64,000 bases of DNA from Frigoribacterium sp. Leaf263 (GTDB lineage Bacteria; Actinomycetota; Actinomycetes; Actinomycetales; Microbacteriaceae), in assembly GCF_001422285.1 (NCBI RefSeq), contig NZ_LMMO01000006.1, positions 29,496 through 93,495 of the forward strand. Reading direction: 5' to 3'. Positions 41,115 through 50,840 of the stretch are shown here, piece by piece. The notes beneath the pieces are model-generated. The model worked only from the letters and a program-made list of their open reading frames with translations. It was not told the DNA's origin and did not search any database. Position 1 is the stretch's first letter, and every line of letters starts with the position of its first letter. The translations under genes were made by a program, and so were the position numbers.

Positions 41115-42458
41115 TCAGCTGTCCGCCGACATCAGCCGCGGATCGAGGCCGTACTGGTCAGGCGCGCCCAGGTTCTCCCGCAGCGTGCTTCCCTCATAGT
41201 CGTCGTGGTACAGGCCGCGCGCCTGCAGGATCGGAACGACCTCGTCGACGAAGGTGTCTATGCCGTCCTCGTTGACGTCGATCGAGATCCAGAAACCGTC
41301 GCAGGCGCCTGCCTCGAACCACTCCTGCAGATGGTCAGCGATGACGGAGGCCGGCCCGACCGGGGTCGGGTGGTAGTCGATGACCCCGTGCGCGAGGACA
41401 TCGCGAATCGTCCATCCTTCGCTAGCCACCTCGAGCGCACGGGCCGACCTCGGGTCGTAAGGGTTGGGACGCGCTGAGGCGAGTTGCTCCGCTGTGAGAG
41501 GAAGGTCGAGCTGTTCGAGGGTCAGGGGAACCGGCAGGCTGAGCATCGCACTGAGATACGGCACTCGGTCGGCGACGGTCAGCTCGCCCAGCGCCACCCG
41601 ACGGTCAAGAGCCTCGCGTTTCGTGGGGGCGATCGCAGGCATCACACCGGCGAAGAACTTCACCTCGTCGGGGTTCCGTCCCGCCCGGCGCGCAGCCTCT
41701 CGTAGGGCCTCGCGCTGCTCTCTGGCGTCGTCAATCGTGAAGACGGCACCGACGACGCCACTGGCGTACCGCCCCGCGATCTCCGCCCCGTTCGCTCCCC
41801 CGCCGGCTGAGAAGATCACGGGCTGACCCTGCTCGGAGGGAGGAAGGGGCAGCGGCCCCCGCGAGGCGACGTACTCGCCCTGCAGGTTGATCGGCCGGAT
41901 CTTCGCGTTGTCGGCGAAGCGACCGCTGGCCGTGTCTTTCAGCCATGCGCCCTGTTCCCAGCTGCCCCAGAGCGCCTGAACGATCTGGATCGTCTCATGG
42001 GCGCGTTGATACCTCTCGGGACGCGGGGCGATCGTCTTGCCGTAGTTCGCAGCGGCGGCGGGATCGCTCGTGGTGACGGCGTTCCACCCGGCTCGGCCGT
42101 GACTCATGATGTCGAGGGCTTTGAATTGCCGGGCGAGATTGAACGGCTCCATGAAGGTGGTGGAGCCGGTTGCGACGAGCCCGATACGCGACGTCTCACG
42201 GGCGATGGCGGCGAGGGTCAGCATCGGGTCGAGCGTGATCATGAGCGATTCGCGACTGAGGTCGCGCTGTTCACCGAGGAAATCGGGGAGAAACAAGAAC
42301 GCGAACTTGCCCCGCTCCGCGGCCTGGGCATAGCGCACCTGGGCGTCGAAGCTCGTGTAGTTCGCCGGATCCACACCGGGGGCACGCCAGGCCGAGGTCT
42401 GCGACCCGTAACCGTTGCCCAAGTGCATTCCGAGGATCATCTGCTTACCGGTGGTCAT
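41115..42458 (-). CDS. NtaA/DszA-family FMN-dependent monooxygenase (LLM class)
   Basis: A 447-residue protein with AAGGAG before the ATG at 42458. Luciferase-like TIM barrel: FDAQVRYAQAAERGKFAFLFLPDFL, IGLVATGSTTFMEPFNLARQFKALDIMSHGRAGWNAVTT, and PVIFSAGGGANGAEIAGRYASGV. This matches the nitrilotriacetate/dibenzothiophene-sulfone group, which needs reduced FMN from a partner reductase (none adjacent). Substrate unknown. It shares a 4-bp overlap with the TetR gene and sits in an operon with the DHA2 exporter. Confidence 0.9.
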   Translation of the reverse strand: MTTGKQMILGMHLGNGYGSQTSAWRAPGVDPANYTSFDAQVRYAQAAERGKFAFLFLPDFLGEQRDLSRESLMITLDPMLTLAAIARETSRIGLVATGSTTFMEPFNLARQFKALDIMSHGRAGWNAVTTSDPAAAANYGKTIAPRPERYQRAHETIQIVQALWGSWEQGAWLKDTASGRFADNAKIRPINLQGEYVASRGPLPLPPSEQGQPVIFSAGGGANGAEIAGRYASGVVGAVFTIDDAREQREALREAARRAGRNPDEVKFFAGVMPAIAPTKREALDRRVALGELTVADRVPYLSAMLSLPVPLTLEQLDLPLTAEQLASARPNPYDPRSARALEVASEGWTIRDVLAHGVIDYHPTPVGPASVIADHLQEWFEAGACDGFWISIDVNEDGIDTFVDEVVPILQARGLYHDDYEGSTLRENLGAPDQYGLDPRLMSADS

Positions 42459-43150
42459 GCGTCTCCTTCGGTTCGACGGTCGGGGTCCCCGCCGCGCTGC
42501 AGCAGGGATTCGCGCGAGCGGGCGACCACGTCCTCGTCGACGGGTGGAAGTGGCAGTTTGCCGGCGGAGGGGCGAAGACCAGCGAGGTGGATCGCCGCGT
42601 GCCGCCGCCAGGCCTCAGGCGCATGGTCTCCGGCGGTCTCGATGATGCCGCGGAGCGCCCAGAAGAGCAGGTCCAGGTCGGTCACCGAGGCGTCAGCACG
42701 GATGGTCCCCTGGGTGGCGGCGTCCTCGAGCAGGTCCGCGATCAGGACCCGATACTGCCGGCGCAGGGCGGCGGTGCTCTCATCGCTCCAGATCCTCGCC
42801 AGGCAGCCCCGGTTCGCCGACTGGACTTCGCCGAGCGCGTAGACGAACTGCTCGAGTCCGCGGCCCTCCCGAACCGTCTTCGCTGTGCTTGCGAGAGTGA
42901 TGACCTGCTTCATGAACTCGTGTACGAGTTCCGCGATCAGTGCATCTTTCGTGGGGAACCGCCGGTACAGCGTGCCGACCCCCACTCCCGCCATCTGGGC
43001 GATCTCCTCGACTCCGGCGTCGAGCCCGTGGTCCGCGAAGACTTCACGTGCGGCGTCGAGGAGACGCTGGCGATTCTTCGCCGCGTCGCGGCGTAGAGCT
43101 CGGGGCTCGACGTGCTCGTGTTCGCCGCCGGCGCTGGTCTGAGTGGTCAT
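42455..43150 (-). CDS. TetR-family repressor of the MFS/monooxygenase operon
   Basis: A 231-residue protein. HTH at about 26-68 (NRQRLLDAAREVFADHGLD; GVEEIAQMAGVGVGTLYRRF). C-terminal ligand domain typical of actinobacterial TetR-C regulators. It lies between the transporter and monooxygenase genes and probably binds the GGAATG-TT-CATTCC palindrome before the transporter. Confidence 0.88.
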   Translation of the reverse strand: MTTQTSAGGEHEHVEPRALRRDAAKNRQRLLDAAREVFADHGLDAGVEEIAQMAGVGVGTLYRRFPTKDALIAELVHEFMKQVITLASTAKTVREGRGLEQFVYALGEVQSANRGCLARIWSDESTAALRRQYRVLIADLLEDAATQGTIRADASVTDLDLLFWALRGIIETAGDHAPEAWRRHAAIHLAGLRPSAGKLPLPPVDEDVVARSRESLLQRGGDPDRRTEGDA

Positions 43151-43192
43151 CTCTGCTCCCTGGCGGGTGATGGTGAGGCACGCTCGGCGCCA

Positions 43193-44674
43193 CTATTCGG
43201 ACTCGTCCCCGACGACGGTACCGCCGGCGACCATCGCCATCTCCGCATGCCGCAGCGGCACCGGGTGCTCCTCGAGGTGCGAGCCGACGACGTGGCGCGT
43301 GATGCGGGGAATGAAGAAGCCCGCGACGCCGGCCAGGAGCATGGCACCGGCCAGAACGAGGAAGCCAGCGGTGTAGCCGGACTCGGCGGGGAAGCCTGCA
43401 GTCTCACCACCTGACGCGACGATGCTCGCCATGACCGCCGCGCCGAGCGAACCGCCGATCGTACGGATGTTGGCGTTCATGCCGCTCGCGACGCCGGTCT
43501 GCTCCCGGGGGACGGCGCTCACGATGATGTTCGACATCGACGAGAACGCCAACCCGAAGCCGATTCCGGTGAGCGCGGTCGCGACGACGATCTCCCATAC
43601 CTCCGTGTGCGCCAGGGCCAGCATCAGGAGGCCGACGAGAGAGATGACCGTTCCGAAGACGAGGATGAGGCGTGAGCCGAACCGCTGAGCCAGGCGTCCA
43701 GCGACCAGGCCGACCAGGAACATCATCAACGCATTGGGGAGCAGCATCACGCCAGACAGGGTGACGGTCGCTCCGAACCCGTATCCGGCGCTCGACGGGG
43801 TCTGCAGGAAGGTCGGGAGGAAGCCGAGCATCGCGTACATCGCGATACCGAAGAGGAGGGCGACGAGATTGGTGGTCCACACAGAGCGGACCCCCATCAT
43901 CCGCATGTCGATCAACGGATTCGTGCTGCGCTTCTCGACGACCACCCACACGACGCCGATCACGACGGCCGCCGCGAGAAGCCCGAGAACGGGAAGCGAG
44001 ATCCAGCCCTGCACAGGGGCCTGGCTGACAGCGAGGAGGAGAGCAACCAGCCAGCCGGACATCAGCGTGGCGGCGCCCCAGTTGATCCTGCCCGGACTGC
44101 GCTCGGAACTCTCGGGGACGAGAAGCAGAGCCGCGACCGCTGCGACGACGACCATCATCATCGGGAACCAGAACAGCCAGTGGTAGCTGAAGGCCGACAC
44201 GATCGGCCCGGCGAGGACGATACCGAATCCGGCGCCTATGGCGGAGAGTGCGGCGATCAGACCGACAGCGCCACCGACCTTCTCACCGGGGAACTCATCG
44301 CGGATGATGCCGAAGGCGAGCGGCAGCACTCCCCCACCGACCCCCTGGATCACCCGAGCGACGATCATGACCCCGAGAGACGGTGCCAAGGCCGCCAGCA
44401 GAGATCCGAGCGCCAGGGCGACCAGCGCCACCACGAAGACGCGCTTCTTGCCCGACATGTCGCCGAGACGGCCCATGATCGGGGTGAAGATCGACGCCGA
44501 CAACAGGTAAGCCGTCAACACCCACGTCACGTTCGTCTGTGACGTGCCCAACGCCTCACGGATCGTCGGCAAGGCCGGAATCACGAGGGACTGCAGCAGC
44601 GCGAACGCCGCCACTCCCAATGCGAGGACGAGGAACGTCACCTGATGGTGCGTGCGCTTCGTGGACGTGGTCAC
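43193..44674 (-). CDS. MFS multidrug exporter (DHA2/EmrB type)
   Basis: A 493-residue protein from a GTG at 44674 with AGGAG 5 bp upstream; an upstream frame from 44704 overlaps the operator. About 14 membrane helices; motif A GRLGDMSGKKRVFV and motif C-like GIGAGFGIVLAGPI of drug:proton antiporters. It is the first gene of the operon with TetR and the flavin monooxygenase, so it may export the monooxygenase substrate or product. Confidence 0.9.
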   Translation of the reverse strand: MTTSTKRTHHQVTFLVLALGVAAFALLQSLVIPALPTIREALGTSQTNVTWVLTAYLLSASIFTPIMGRLGDMSGKKRVFVVALVALALGSLLAALAPSLGVMIVARVIQGVGGGVLPLAFGIIRDEFPGEKVGGAVGLIAALSAIGAGFGIVLAGPIVSAFSYHWLFWFPMMMVVVAAVAALLLVPESSERSPGRINWGAATLMSGWLVALLLAVSQAPVQGWISLPVLGLLAAAVVIGVVWVVVEKRSTNPLIDMRMMGVRSVWTTNLVALLFGIAMYAMLGFLPTFLQTPSSAGYGFGATVTLSGVMLLPNALMMFLVGLVAGRLAQRFGSRLILVFGTVISLVGLLMLALAHTEVWEIVVATALTGIGFGLAFSSMSNIIVSAVPREQTGVASGMNANIRTIGGSLGAAVMASIVASGGETAGFPAESGYTAGFLVLAGAMLLAGVAGFFIPRITRHVVGSHLEEHPVPLRHAEMAMVAGGTVVGDESE

Positions 44675-44693
44675 GAGTCTCCTACCTGTAAAA

Positions 44694-44707
44694 GGAATGT
44701 TCATTCC
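44694..44707. promoter_or_regulatory. palindromic operator before the MFS exporter
   Basis: GGAATG-TT-CATTCC, perfect 6-bp arms, 20-33 bp upstream of the start of the exporter. TetR operators often look like this. Confidence 0.55.
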
Positions 44708-44990
44708 GCTTAAGACCGTAGCACAAAGCGGAGCACAGGCTCCGCTTGTGATCGGCGCATGTGAGCGAGATCGGGGCGTCCTAGCGGGCGCGTTCGACTC
44801 CCGCGCGGCATCAGGGAGACCGCCCGTGCCGCGTGGTCGTGAGGGTCAGCGCCACATGCCGCCGTTCCGCCGGGGGCGCGCACGGGTCGGCATCCGTGAG
44901 CACGACCCCAGCCCACGAGAGGGGCTCCTCTCGGTTGCAAGCCGAGCCACACGACCTCCGCCCCCTCGCGACCCCGGCTACGTAGCGCCC

Positions 44991-45042
44991 TTGACAGCCG
45001 TCCTGACTGATGTACGCTCCTGAACACCTAGTGCAGCTAGGT
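44991..45042 (+). promoter_or_regulatory. promoter and TetR-type operator of the MFS importer
   Basis: TTGACA (44991-44996), 16 bp, TACGCT (45013-45018). The inverted repeat ACCTAG-TGCAG-CTAGGT (45026-45042) covers the predicted start of transcription. A half site ACCTAGT recurs at 47098 before the GH3 gene. The 280 bp between 44708 and 44990 hold no supported gene. Confidence 0.6.
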
Positions 45043-45061
45043 TTTGACTCGAGGAGGCGTC

Positions 45062-46339
45062 ATGACCGCGACCGGTCCCGCAGGTGAGACCACGCTCACC
45101 CAACCCGTCAGCACCATCCGAGTGGGGCGGGGCTATCTGGCCGCGCTCGGCTTCGCGCAGTTCGGCCTGTTCGTCGCCCTCCTGGCACCGGTGTTCGTGA
45201 GCATGCAACTCAAGGCCCAGGAACTCGCGCCAGATAGCCCAGAGACGCTCATCGGGCAGGTGCTACCGATCGGTGCCCTGGGCGCCCTGATCGCCAACCC
45301 GCTGATCGGCGCCCTGAGCGACCGGACCCGCACGCGCTGGGGCCGACGCCGCCCTTACCTTGTCGGCGGCGTCGTGCTGCTGACCGTCGCACTGGCGCTC
45401 GTGGCCTTCTCTCCGAACCAGCTGAGCCTCACGCTGTCGTGGCTGTTGGCCCAGGTCGCCGCGAACGCCGTGCTCGCCACCCTGATCGCGAGCTTCGCCG
45501 ACAACGTGCCCGAGTTCCAGCGCGGTCGCGCGTCGAGCATCATCGCCCTGGCGCAGAACGTCGCCATCCTCGCCGGTCTTTACCTGGCTGTCTTCCTGGT
45601 CGGCAACCTGCCGCTGCTCTTCATCCTCCCCGGCGTCCTGGCCGTGGCACTGGTGCTCGTCTACGCGTTCATCGCCCGCGACGACCTGCCCGATTACCAG
45701 ATCAAGAAGTTCACCTTCATCAACCTCGTCAGCTCGTTCTGGACCAACCCGATCAAGAACCCCGACTTCGGCCTCGCCTGGTGGTCGCGGTTCCTGATCA
45801 CGCTCGGCACGTTCATGTTCACGACGTACCGACTCCTCTACATGCAGGACCACCTGGGCATCAATGACGTCGCCGAGGCCACCGCCGCGGTGGCTTTCGG
45901 CGTGCTGCTCTACACGATCGCCTTGCTCGTCAGCGCCGCCGTGTCGGGCTATCTGAGCGACCGCACCGGTCGCCGCAAGATCTTCGTCGCAGGTTCCACT
46001 GTCGTATTCGCCGTCGGCCTGGTGCTGCTCGCGCATGCCGAGACCGTCACGGGCTTCTATGTCGCCGAGATCATCATGGGCTTCGCCTTCGGCATCTACG
46101 CCGCCGTCGACACCGCCTTGATCGTGGACGTGCTGCCGAACGCAGACCGACCCGGAAAGGACCTCGGCGTCATCAACATCGCCAACGCCCTGCCCCAATC
46201 TCTCGCCCCTGCCCTGGCCCTCGCCCTGCTGGGCGTCGGCAGCGCCGACAACCAGAACTACGTGCTGATGCTCTGGGGCGCGGGGATCGTCACACTGATC
46301 GGGGCAGTCGCGATCATCCCGATAAAGCGCGTGCGCTGA
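45062..46339 (+). CDS. MFS sugar transporter
   Basis: A 425-residue protein from the ATG at 45062 (GAGGAGG ribosome site). Twelve membrane helices; motif A GALSDRTRTRWGRRRPYL and its repeat GYLSDRTGRRKIFV, as in glycoside/sugar-type MFS proteins. Regulated with the GH3 glycosidase 1 kb downstream through the shared ACCTAG site, so it probably imports a glucoside or oligosaccharide. Confidence 0.85.
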   Translation: MTATGPAGETTLTQPVSTIRVGRGYLAALGFAQFGLFVALLAPVFVSMQLKAQELAPDSPETLIGQVLPIGALGALIANPLIGALSDRTRTRWGRRRPYLVGGVVLLTVALALVAFSPNQLSLTLSWLLAQVAANAVLATLIASFADNVPEFQRGRASSIIALAQNVAILAGLYLAVFLVGNLPLLFILPGVLAVALVLVYAFIARDDLPDYQIKKFTFINLVSSFWTNPIKNPDFGLAWWSRFLITLGTFMFTTYRLLYMQDHLGINDVAEATAAVAFGVLLYTIALLVSAAVSGYLSDRTGRRKIFVAGSTVVFAVGLVLLAHAETVTGFYVAEIIMGFAFGIYAAVDTALIVDVLPNADRPGKDLGVINIANALPQSLAPALALALLGVGSADNQNYVLMLWGAGIVTLIGAVAIIPIKRVR

Positions 46340-46352
46340 CCGGGCACGAGAC

Positions 46353-46388
46353 ATGACGGCGCGCACCCGTCGGGGTGCGCGCCGTCAT
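46353..46388. terminator. bidirectional terminator hairpin
   Basis: A perfect 16-bp stem ATGACGGCGCGCACCC (46353-46368) / GGGTGCGCGCCGTCAT (46373-46388) with a 4-base loop between the convergent MFS and TetR genes. No T tract. Confidence 0.65.
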
Positions 46389-46450
46389 CGTCAGGAGCCC
46401 GATCGTCGAGGCAGTTCTGCTCCATCAGGAGCCACCCCTTCGCCAGGTCC

Positions 46451-47044
46451 TCAACCCACGTCAGCCTTCGGCGCGCTCCGGAGCGCGAGATCCCACACGA
46501 GCCGCAGATGTGCAGCCATGTCAGTAGCCGGGTCGAGCATCCACTGCAGCTGCATACCGTCACTGACGGCCATCATCACCGCGGCGAGCTTCGCCACGTC
46601 GACGTCCTCAGGCACTTCTCCGGTCAACTGGCGCAGGCGCAGGGACTCAGTGAGATTCGCCCGAAAGCGCACGTAACGCTCGGCGAACCATGCGTGCGCG
46701 GGGTGGGACGGATCGCTGGTTGCGGCGGCGGCCATGCTCGTGAACAGCTGCACCATCCCGGGCGTCTGTGCGTTGCGCTCGATGACGGCCAGGAACTGGT
46801 CGATGATGTCGAGCCCGGCCGTGTCATCGCCGCTGTCCTCGTCGCGCGCGGTGAGGATCGCGAGGAACAACTCCTCCTTGCTGCCGAAGTGGTGCAAGAG
46901 GCCGGCCTGGGTGAGGTCGACGGCGTCGGCGAGCTCACGCACCGAGGTGCCGCGCATCCCGTTCCGGTCGACGACCTCGAGGGCCACGCGGAGGATCTCT
47001 TCCCGCTTGGCCACACCCTTCGCATACGAACCCCGACGTGCCAT
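46451..47044 (-). CDS. TetR-family regulator of the MFS/GH3 locus
   Basis: A 197-residue protein. HTH 11-55 (KREEILRVALEVVDRNGMRG; VRELADAVDLTQAGLLHHFG). The C-terminus (YVRFRANLTESLRLRQLTG; DGMQLQWMLDP) matches actinobacterial TetR regulators next to glycosidases. It lies between the MFS and GH3 genes, facing away from GH3, and probably binds the ACCTAG-type sites. Confidence 0.86.
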   Translation of the reverse strand: MARRGSYAKGVAKREEILRVALEVVDRNGMRGTSVRELADAVDLTQAGLLHHFGSKEELFLAILTARDEDSGDDTAGLDIIDQFLAVIERNAQTPGMVQLFTSMAAAATSDPSHPAHAWFAERYVRFRANLTESLRLRQLTGEVPEDVDVAKLAAVMMAVSDGMQLQWMLDPATDMAAHLRLVWDLALRSAPKADVG

Positions 47045-47174
47045 GCTGACCAGGCTATCCGGTGCCGACCACCCCTAAAGTTCACACCACGCTGAAAACC
47101 TAGTCGCGTTCAGTAGTGAGTGCTAGCGTCAGAACGCGGCGCCGACGAGGGCCCGCCCTGATCTTGGAGGCACC

Positions 47175-49700
47175 GTGGCTGAAGACACCACCACCCCGAC
47201 CGACTCCCTGCACTCGAGCGACGACACTGGCTCCGCCGACAGGACGCAGATGGTCTCGCCGACCGATCCGCGCCTCCTCGGCCTCGTCGACCGCCTCTCC
47301 CTCGAGCAGAAGGTGCAGCTGCTCACCGGCCGCGACTTCTGGACCAGCTGGCCGATCGAGGACATCGGCCTGCGCAGGATGCTGTTCTCGGACGGACCCT
47401 CCGGCGTCCGAGGGGAGACCTGGGACGAACGCAGCCCGTCGCTGAACCTGCCGAGCGGCACCGCCCTCTCAGCTGCCTGGGACACCTCGATCGCACGTCG
47501 CTACGGTCATGCCTCCGCCGTCGAGGCTCGTCGCAAGGGCGTCGACGTCGTGCTCGGCCCGACCATCAACCTGCACCGCTCCCCCCTCGGTGGCCGCCAC
47601 TTCGAGGGCTTCAGCGAGGACCCGCTGCTCACAGCCGACCTCGCAGCCGCATACGTCACCGGCGTGCAGGAGAACGGCGTGGGGGCCACGCCGAAGCACT
47701 ACGTCGCTAACGACTTCGAGACCGAACGCTTCACCGCGGACGTCGTCGTGAGCGACCGCGCCCTGCGCGAGCTCTACCTCGCAGCGTTCGAGAAGAGCGT
47801 CGTGGAGGCGCGGGCCTGGCTGGTCATGAGCGCCTACAACTCGATCAACGGCACCACCGCCTCCGAGAACGATCTGCTCGAGACGCCGCTGAACAGCGAG
47901 TGGGGCTTCGATGGCGTCGTCATCAGCGACTGGACCGGCGTCCGCTCCGTCGACAGCGCCAAGGCATCTCAGGACATGGCCATGCCCGGGCCGGTGGGTG
48001 CCTGGGGCGACGCACTCGTCACGGCCGTCCAGTCGGGCGAGGTTCCCGAGGCGGCGATCGATCGCAAGGTGCTGCGGATCCTGACCTTGGCCGCCCGCGT
48101 CGGCGCGCTCGATGGCTTCGACGGCGTGGAGCCCGTCTTCATCGAAGACGGCGTCGCCTTCGCCCGCGAGGCCGAGTCAGCCGGTGCGGTGCTCGTCGCG
48201 AACGACGGCATCCTGCCGGTCGAGGCCAGCTCGGTACGCAGAGTCGCCGTGATCGGCGACAACGCCGACCGCGCCCGGACGCAGGGCGGCGGCAGCGCCA
48301 CGGTCGTGCCCGAGTCGGTCGTCAGCCCGATCGAGGGCATCCGCGAAGCGTTCCCCGACGCCGAGGTGACCTGGTCGGTCGGCGCAGTCGTGCAGGAGGG
48401 CGTCGCCGAGATTCCCCTGTCCGAGCTGACGAACCCCGTCACGGGCGACGCCGGCGTGCACGTGTCGTTCCTCGACACTCACGGGGCCGAGATATTCACC
48501 GAAGAGCGGCGCGCGACCTCGTTCGTCTACATCGGCGGCGACGCCCCCGTGACGAGCCTCGGGGAGTTCGTCGCGACGACGACCTGGACCCCGTCGACCA
48601 CAGGCCGCGTGCGGCTCGGCTTCGCCTCGATCGGCGAGGCGACTTTCGTCGTCGACGGCGACGAGCTCTTCACCGCCACGGTGGAAGCCGAGGGCGACGA
48701 GCTCGGCGCCGCGTTGCTCGCTCCCCCGAGCGAGTCGCACGCGCTCGACGTCGAGGCCGGCCGACCGGTCGACCTGACGGTCCGCTTCCGCAAAGCGAAG
48801 GCCAGCGGAGAGTCGTTCGACGGCGCGATGATGTTCACGTTCGGCCTCGACGCCGACGACTCCGACCCGCAGGCGCTCATCGACTCGGCAGCGGCCGAGG
48901 CAGCGGAAGCCGACCTCGTCGTGATGGTCGTCGGCACCAACAGCAAGGTCGAGTCCGAGGGCTTCGACCGAGCCAGCCTCGCCCTACCCGGCCGGCAGGA
49001 CGACCTCGCACGCGCCGTGTTGGCCGCCAACCCGCGAACCGTCGCGGTCGTCAACGCCGGGTCGCCGGTCGAGCTACCGTGGCGCGACGACGCAGCCGCC
49101 GTGCTGCTCACCTGGTTCGGTGGGCAAGAGTACGGTCACGCTCTGGCCGACCTGCTCACCGGTGTCACCGAACCCGGCGGGCGCCTGCCCACGACCTGGC
49201 CCGCCGCGACAGACGACGTGCCCGTGATCGACGTGACACCCCGAAACGGCGTGGTCCGTTACGACGAAGGGATCCACATCGGCTACCGGGCCTGGCTGCG
49301 GGCCGGCGCCGCGCCCGCGTGGCAGTTCGGCCACGGCCTCGGCTATACGACCTGGCAGCAGTCGGACCTCGTCGTCTCCGACACCGTCAGCGAAGGAGGC
49401 GCGGTCACGGTCGCCGTCGACGTCGCCAACACCGGCGCCCGCGCCGGCAAGCACGTGGTGCAGGTCTACGCGTCGCGCGCTGTCTCCGTCGTGGACCGTC
49501 CGGCCCTCTGGCTCGTTGGCTTCGCGCCCGTGTCTCTTGAAGTCGGCACCTCGTCCACGGTCGAGGTGACGGTGCCCGCGCGCGCCTTCGCCGACTGGCG
49601 TGATGGCGCGTGGGCGCACGAGCCCGGCGAGTTCACGCTGCACGTCGGCACCTCGGTGGCCGAGTTGCCTCTCACGGCCACGACGAAGTTCGTAAGTTAG
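47175..49700 (+). CDS. GH3 beta-glycosidase with PA14-like insert
   Basis: An 841-residue protein from a GTG at 47175 (TTGGAGGCACC). GH3 N-domain: LLTGRDFW, FSDGPSGVRGE, GRHFEGFSEDP, KHYVAND and nucleophile Asp252 in VVISDWTG. The second alpha/beta domain is interrupted by a PA14-like region (about 410-550) and followed by a fibronectin III-like C-terminus. No signal peptide, so cytosolic, cleaving an imported beta-glucoside. The upstream MFS and TetR genes complete the unit. Confidence 0.92.
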   Translation: MAEDTTTPTDSLHSSDDTGSADRTQMVSPTDPRLLGLVDRLSLEQKVQLLTGRDFWTSWPIEDIGLRRMLFSDGPSGVRGETWDERSPSLNLPSGTALSAAWDTSIARRYGHASAVEARRKGVDVVLGPTINLHRSPLGGRHFEGFSEDPLLTADLAAAYVTGVQENGVGATPKHYVANDFETERFTADVVVSDRALRELYLAAFEKSVVEARAWLVMSAYNSINGTTASENDLLETPLNSEWGFDGVVISDWTGVRSVDSAKASQDMAMPGPVGAWGDALVTAVQSGEVPEAAIDRKVLRILTLAARVGALDGFDGVEPVFIEDGVAFAREAESAGAVLVANDGILPVEASSVRRVAVIGDNADRARTQGGGSATVVPESVVSPIEGIREAFPDAEVTWSVGAVVQEGVAEIPLSELTNPVTGDAGVHVSFLDTHGAEIFTEERRATSFVYIGGDAPVTSLGEFVATTTWTPSTTGRVRLGFASIGEATFVVDGDELFTATVEAEGDELGAALLAPPSESHALDVEAGRPVDLTVRFRKAKASGESFDGAMMFTFGLDADDSDPQALIDSAAAEAAEADLVVMVVGTNSKVESEGFDRASLALPGRQDDLARAVLAANPRTVAVVNAGSPVELPWRDDAAAVLLTWFGGQEYGHALADLLTGVTEPGGRLPTTWPAATDDVPVIDVTPRNGVVRYDEGIHIGYRAWLRAGAAPAWQFGHGLGYTTWQQSDLVVSDTVSEGGAVTVAVDVANTGARAGKHVVQVYASRAVSVVDRPALWLVGFAPVSLEVGTSSTVEVTVPARAFADWRDGAWAHEPGEFTLHVGTSVAELPLTATTKFVS

Positions 49701-49911
49701 GTCCTTTTCGATTCCCCGAGGAGCCCCTTCTGACGCGAAAATCACGGTCGTCGCCAGGGGCTTCCTTGCCCGCAAAATCGTCACTGGCTAATCGCCGGCT
49801 CCCGCTCGTCAGACTCCCTACCGCCCGGACTCCATCGTTTCGGGTGCCGCACATGCGGCGAGACTGTGGCTTGGACGGGTCAGCTGCTTGACTGGAAGCA
49901 CCAGGGACAGA

Positions 49912-50742
49912 TCAGTGTTCGCTGGCAGGGGCCACGACGTGCACGGTGACTCCGGCGGCAGCGATCAGTTCCAACGCGTGAGGGTCCGCCGAAGAGTCCG
50001 TCACAAGATCGTCCACCTCGGAGATGTCCGCCATTTTGGCCAGGGTGGCTCGGCCAACCTTCGAGCCATCTGCCACGACGATGACTCGATCCGCGTTCGC
50101 CACCATGGCGTGGTTCGTCCGGGCTTCCGTCTCGTCGTGTGTGGTGACGCCTCCAGTAGCGCTGATGCCGTCTGTCCCGAGAATGCAGGTCCCGACGTTG
50201 ATGCCGCGAAAGGCGCTCTCGGAGAGGGATCCGACTGCCTCGAAGGAACTCTGGCGGACGACGCCCCCGGTCATGATGACTTTGAGCCGAGGCCAGGTGG
50301 CGCATTCCATTGCGATCGTCAGAGAATTCGTGATGATCGTCAGGCCCGATCGATGCCGGAGTCCACGAGCGACTTCTGCGGTCGTCGTGCCGCCGCTGAG
50401 GGCCAGCGCGTAAGGGCCCGTCGGAATGAGATCCACGGTTCGCCGTGCGATGTACTGCTTCTCTCGCCTGTAGCTCGTGTTGCGGAGCCGGACGGGGATC
50501 TCCGGCTGAGAGTCCCTCTCTCTGGCTCCGCCGTGCGTCCGCACGAGTTGGCCCTGCTCGTCCAGTTCGGCCAGGTCTCGACGAAGTGTGGCCTCGGACA
50601 CGCTGAGGTCACGCGCGAGGTCCCCAAGGCTTCGACTCGTGTGCTCGTGCAGGAGAGACAAGATGCGTCGCATCCGTTCGCTGCGCTTGCTCGAGACAGC
50701 TCTCGGCGATGACTGGTCCAGGTACTGCTTGCTCACGCCCAT
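49912..50742 (-). CDS. DeoR-family regulator of the amino-sugar operon
   Basis: A 276-residue protein; GTG 50745 and ATG 50742 are adjacent starts. DeoR HTH at about 22-75 (RMRRILSLLHEHTSRSLGDL; LSVSEATLRRDLAELDEQGQLVRTHGG), then the sugar-phosphate-binding domain (DLIPTGPYALALSGGTTTAEV; ILGTDGIS; VVADGSKVG). It is divergent from the KbaY gene and should respond to a sugar phosphate of that pathway. The perfect palindrome at 50771-50782 is the probable operator. Confidence 0.9.
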   Translation of the reverse strand: MGVSKQYLDQSSPRAVSSKRSERMRRILSLLHEHTSRSLGDLARDLSVSEATLRRDLAELDEQGQLVRTHGGARERDSQPEIPVRLRNTSYRREKQYIARRTVDLIPTGPYALALSGGTTTAEVARGLRHRSGLTIITNSLTIAMECATWPRLKVIMTGGVVRQSSFEAVGSLSESAFRGINVGTCILGTDGISATGGVTTHDETEARTNHAMVANADRVIVVADGSKVGRATLAKMADISEVDDLVTDSSADPHALELIAAAGVTVHVVAPASEH

Positions 50743-50770
50743 CACTCCACACTCGTCAACCGCTCAATAA

Positions 50771-50782
50771 AAGTGATCACTT
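50771..50782. promoter_or_regulatory. DeoR-type operator between divergent genes
   Basis: AAGTGATCACTT is a 12-bp perfect palindrome 29-40 bp upstream of the DeoR start. A related pair of ACTT elements occurs at 50811-50823, closer to the KbaY gene. Confidence 0.6.
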
Positions 50783-50840
50783 CAATCGAATTATGGCCTA
50801 CAGATTGATTACTTCGCTCACTTAATCGCAGTATCTGCCT

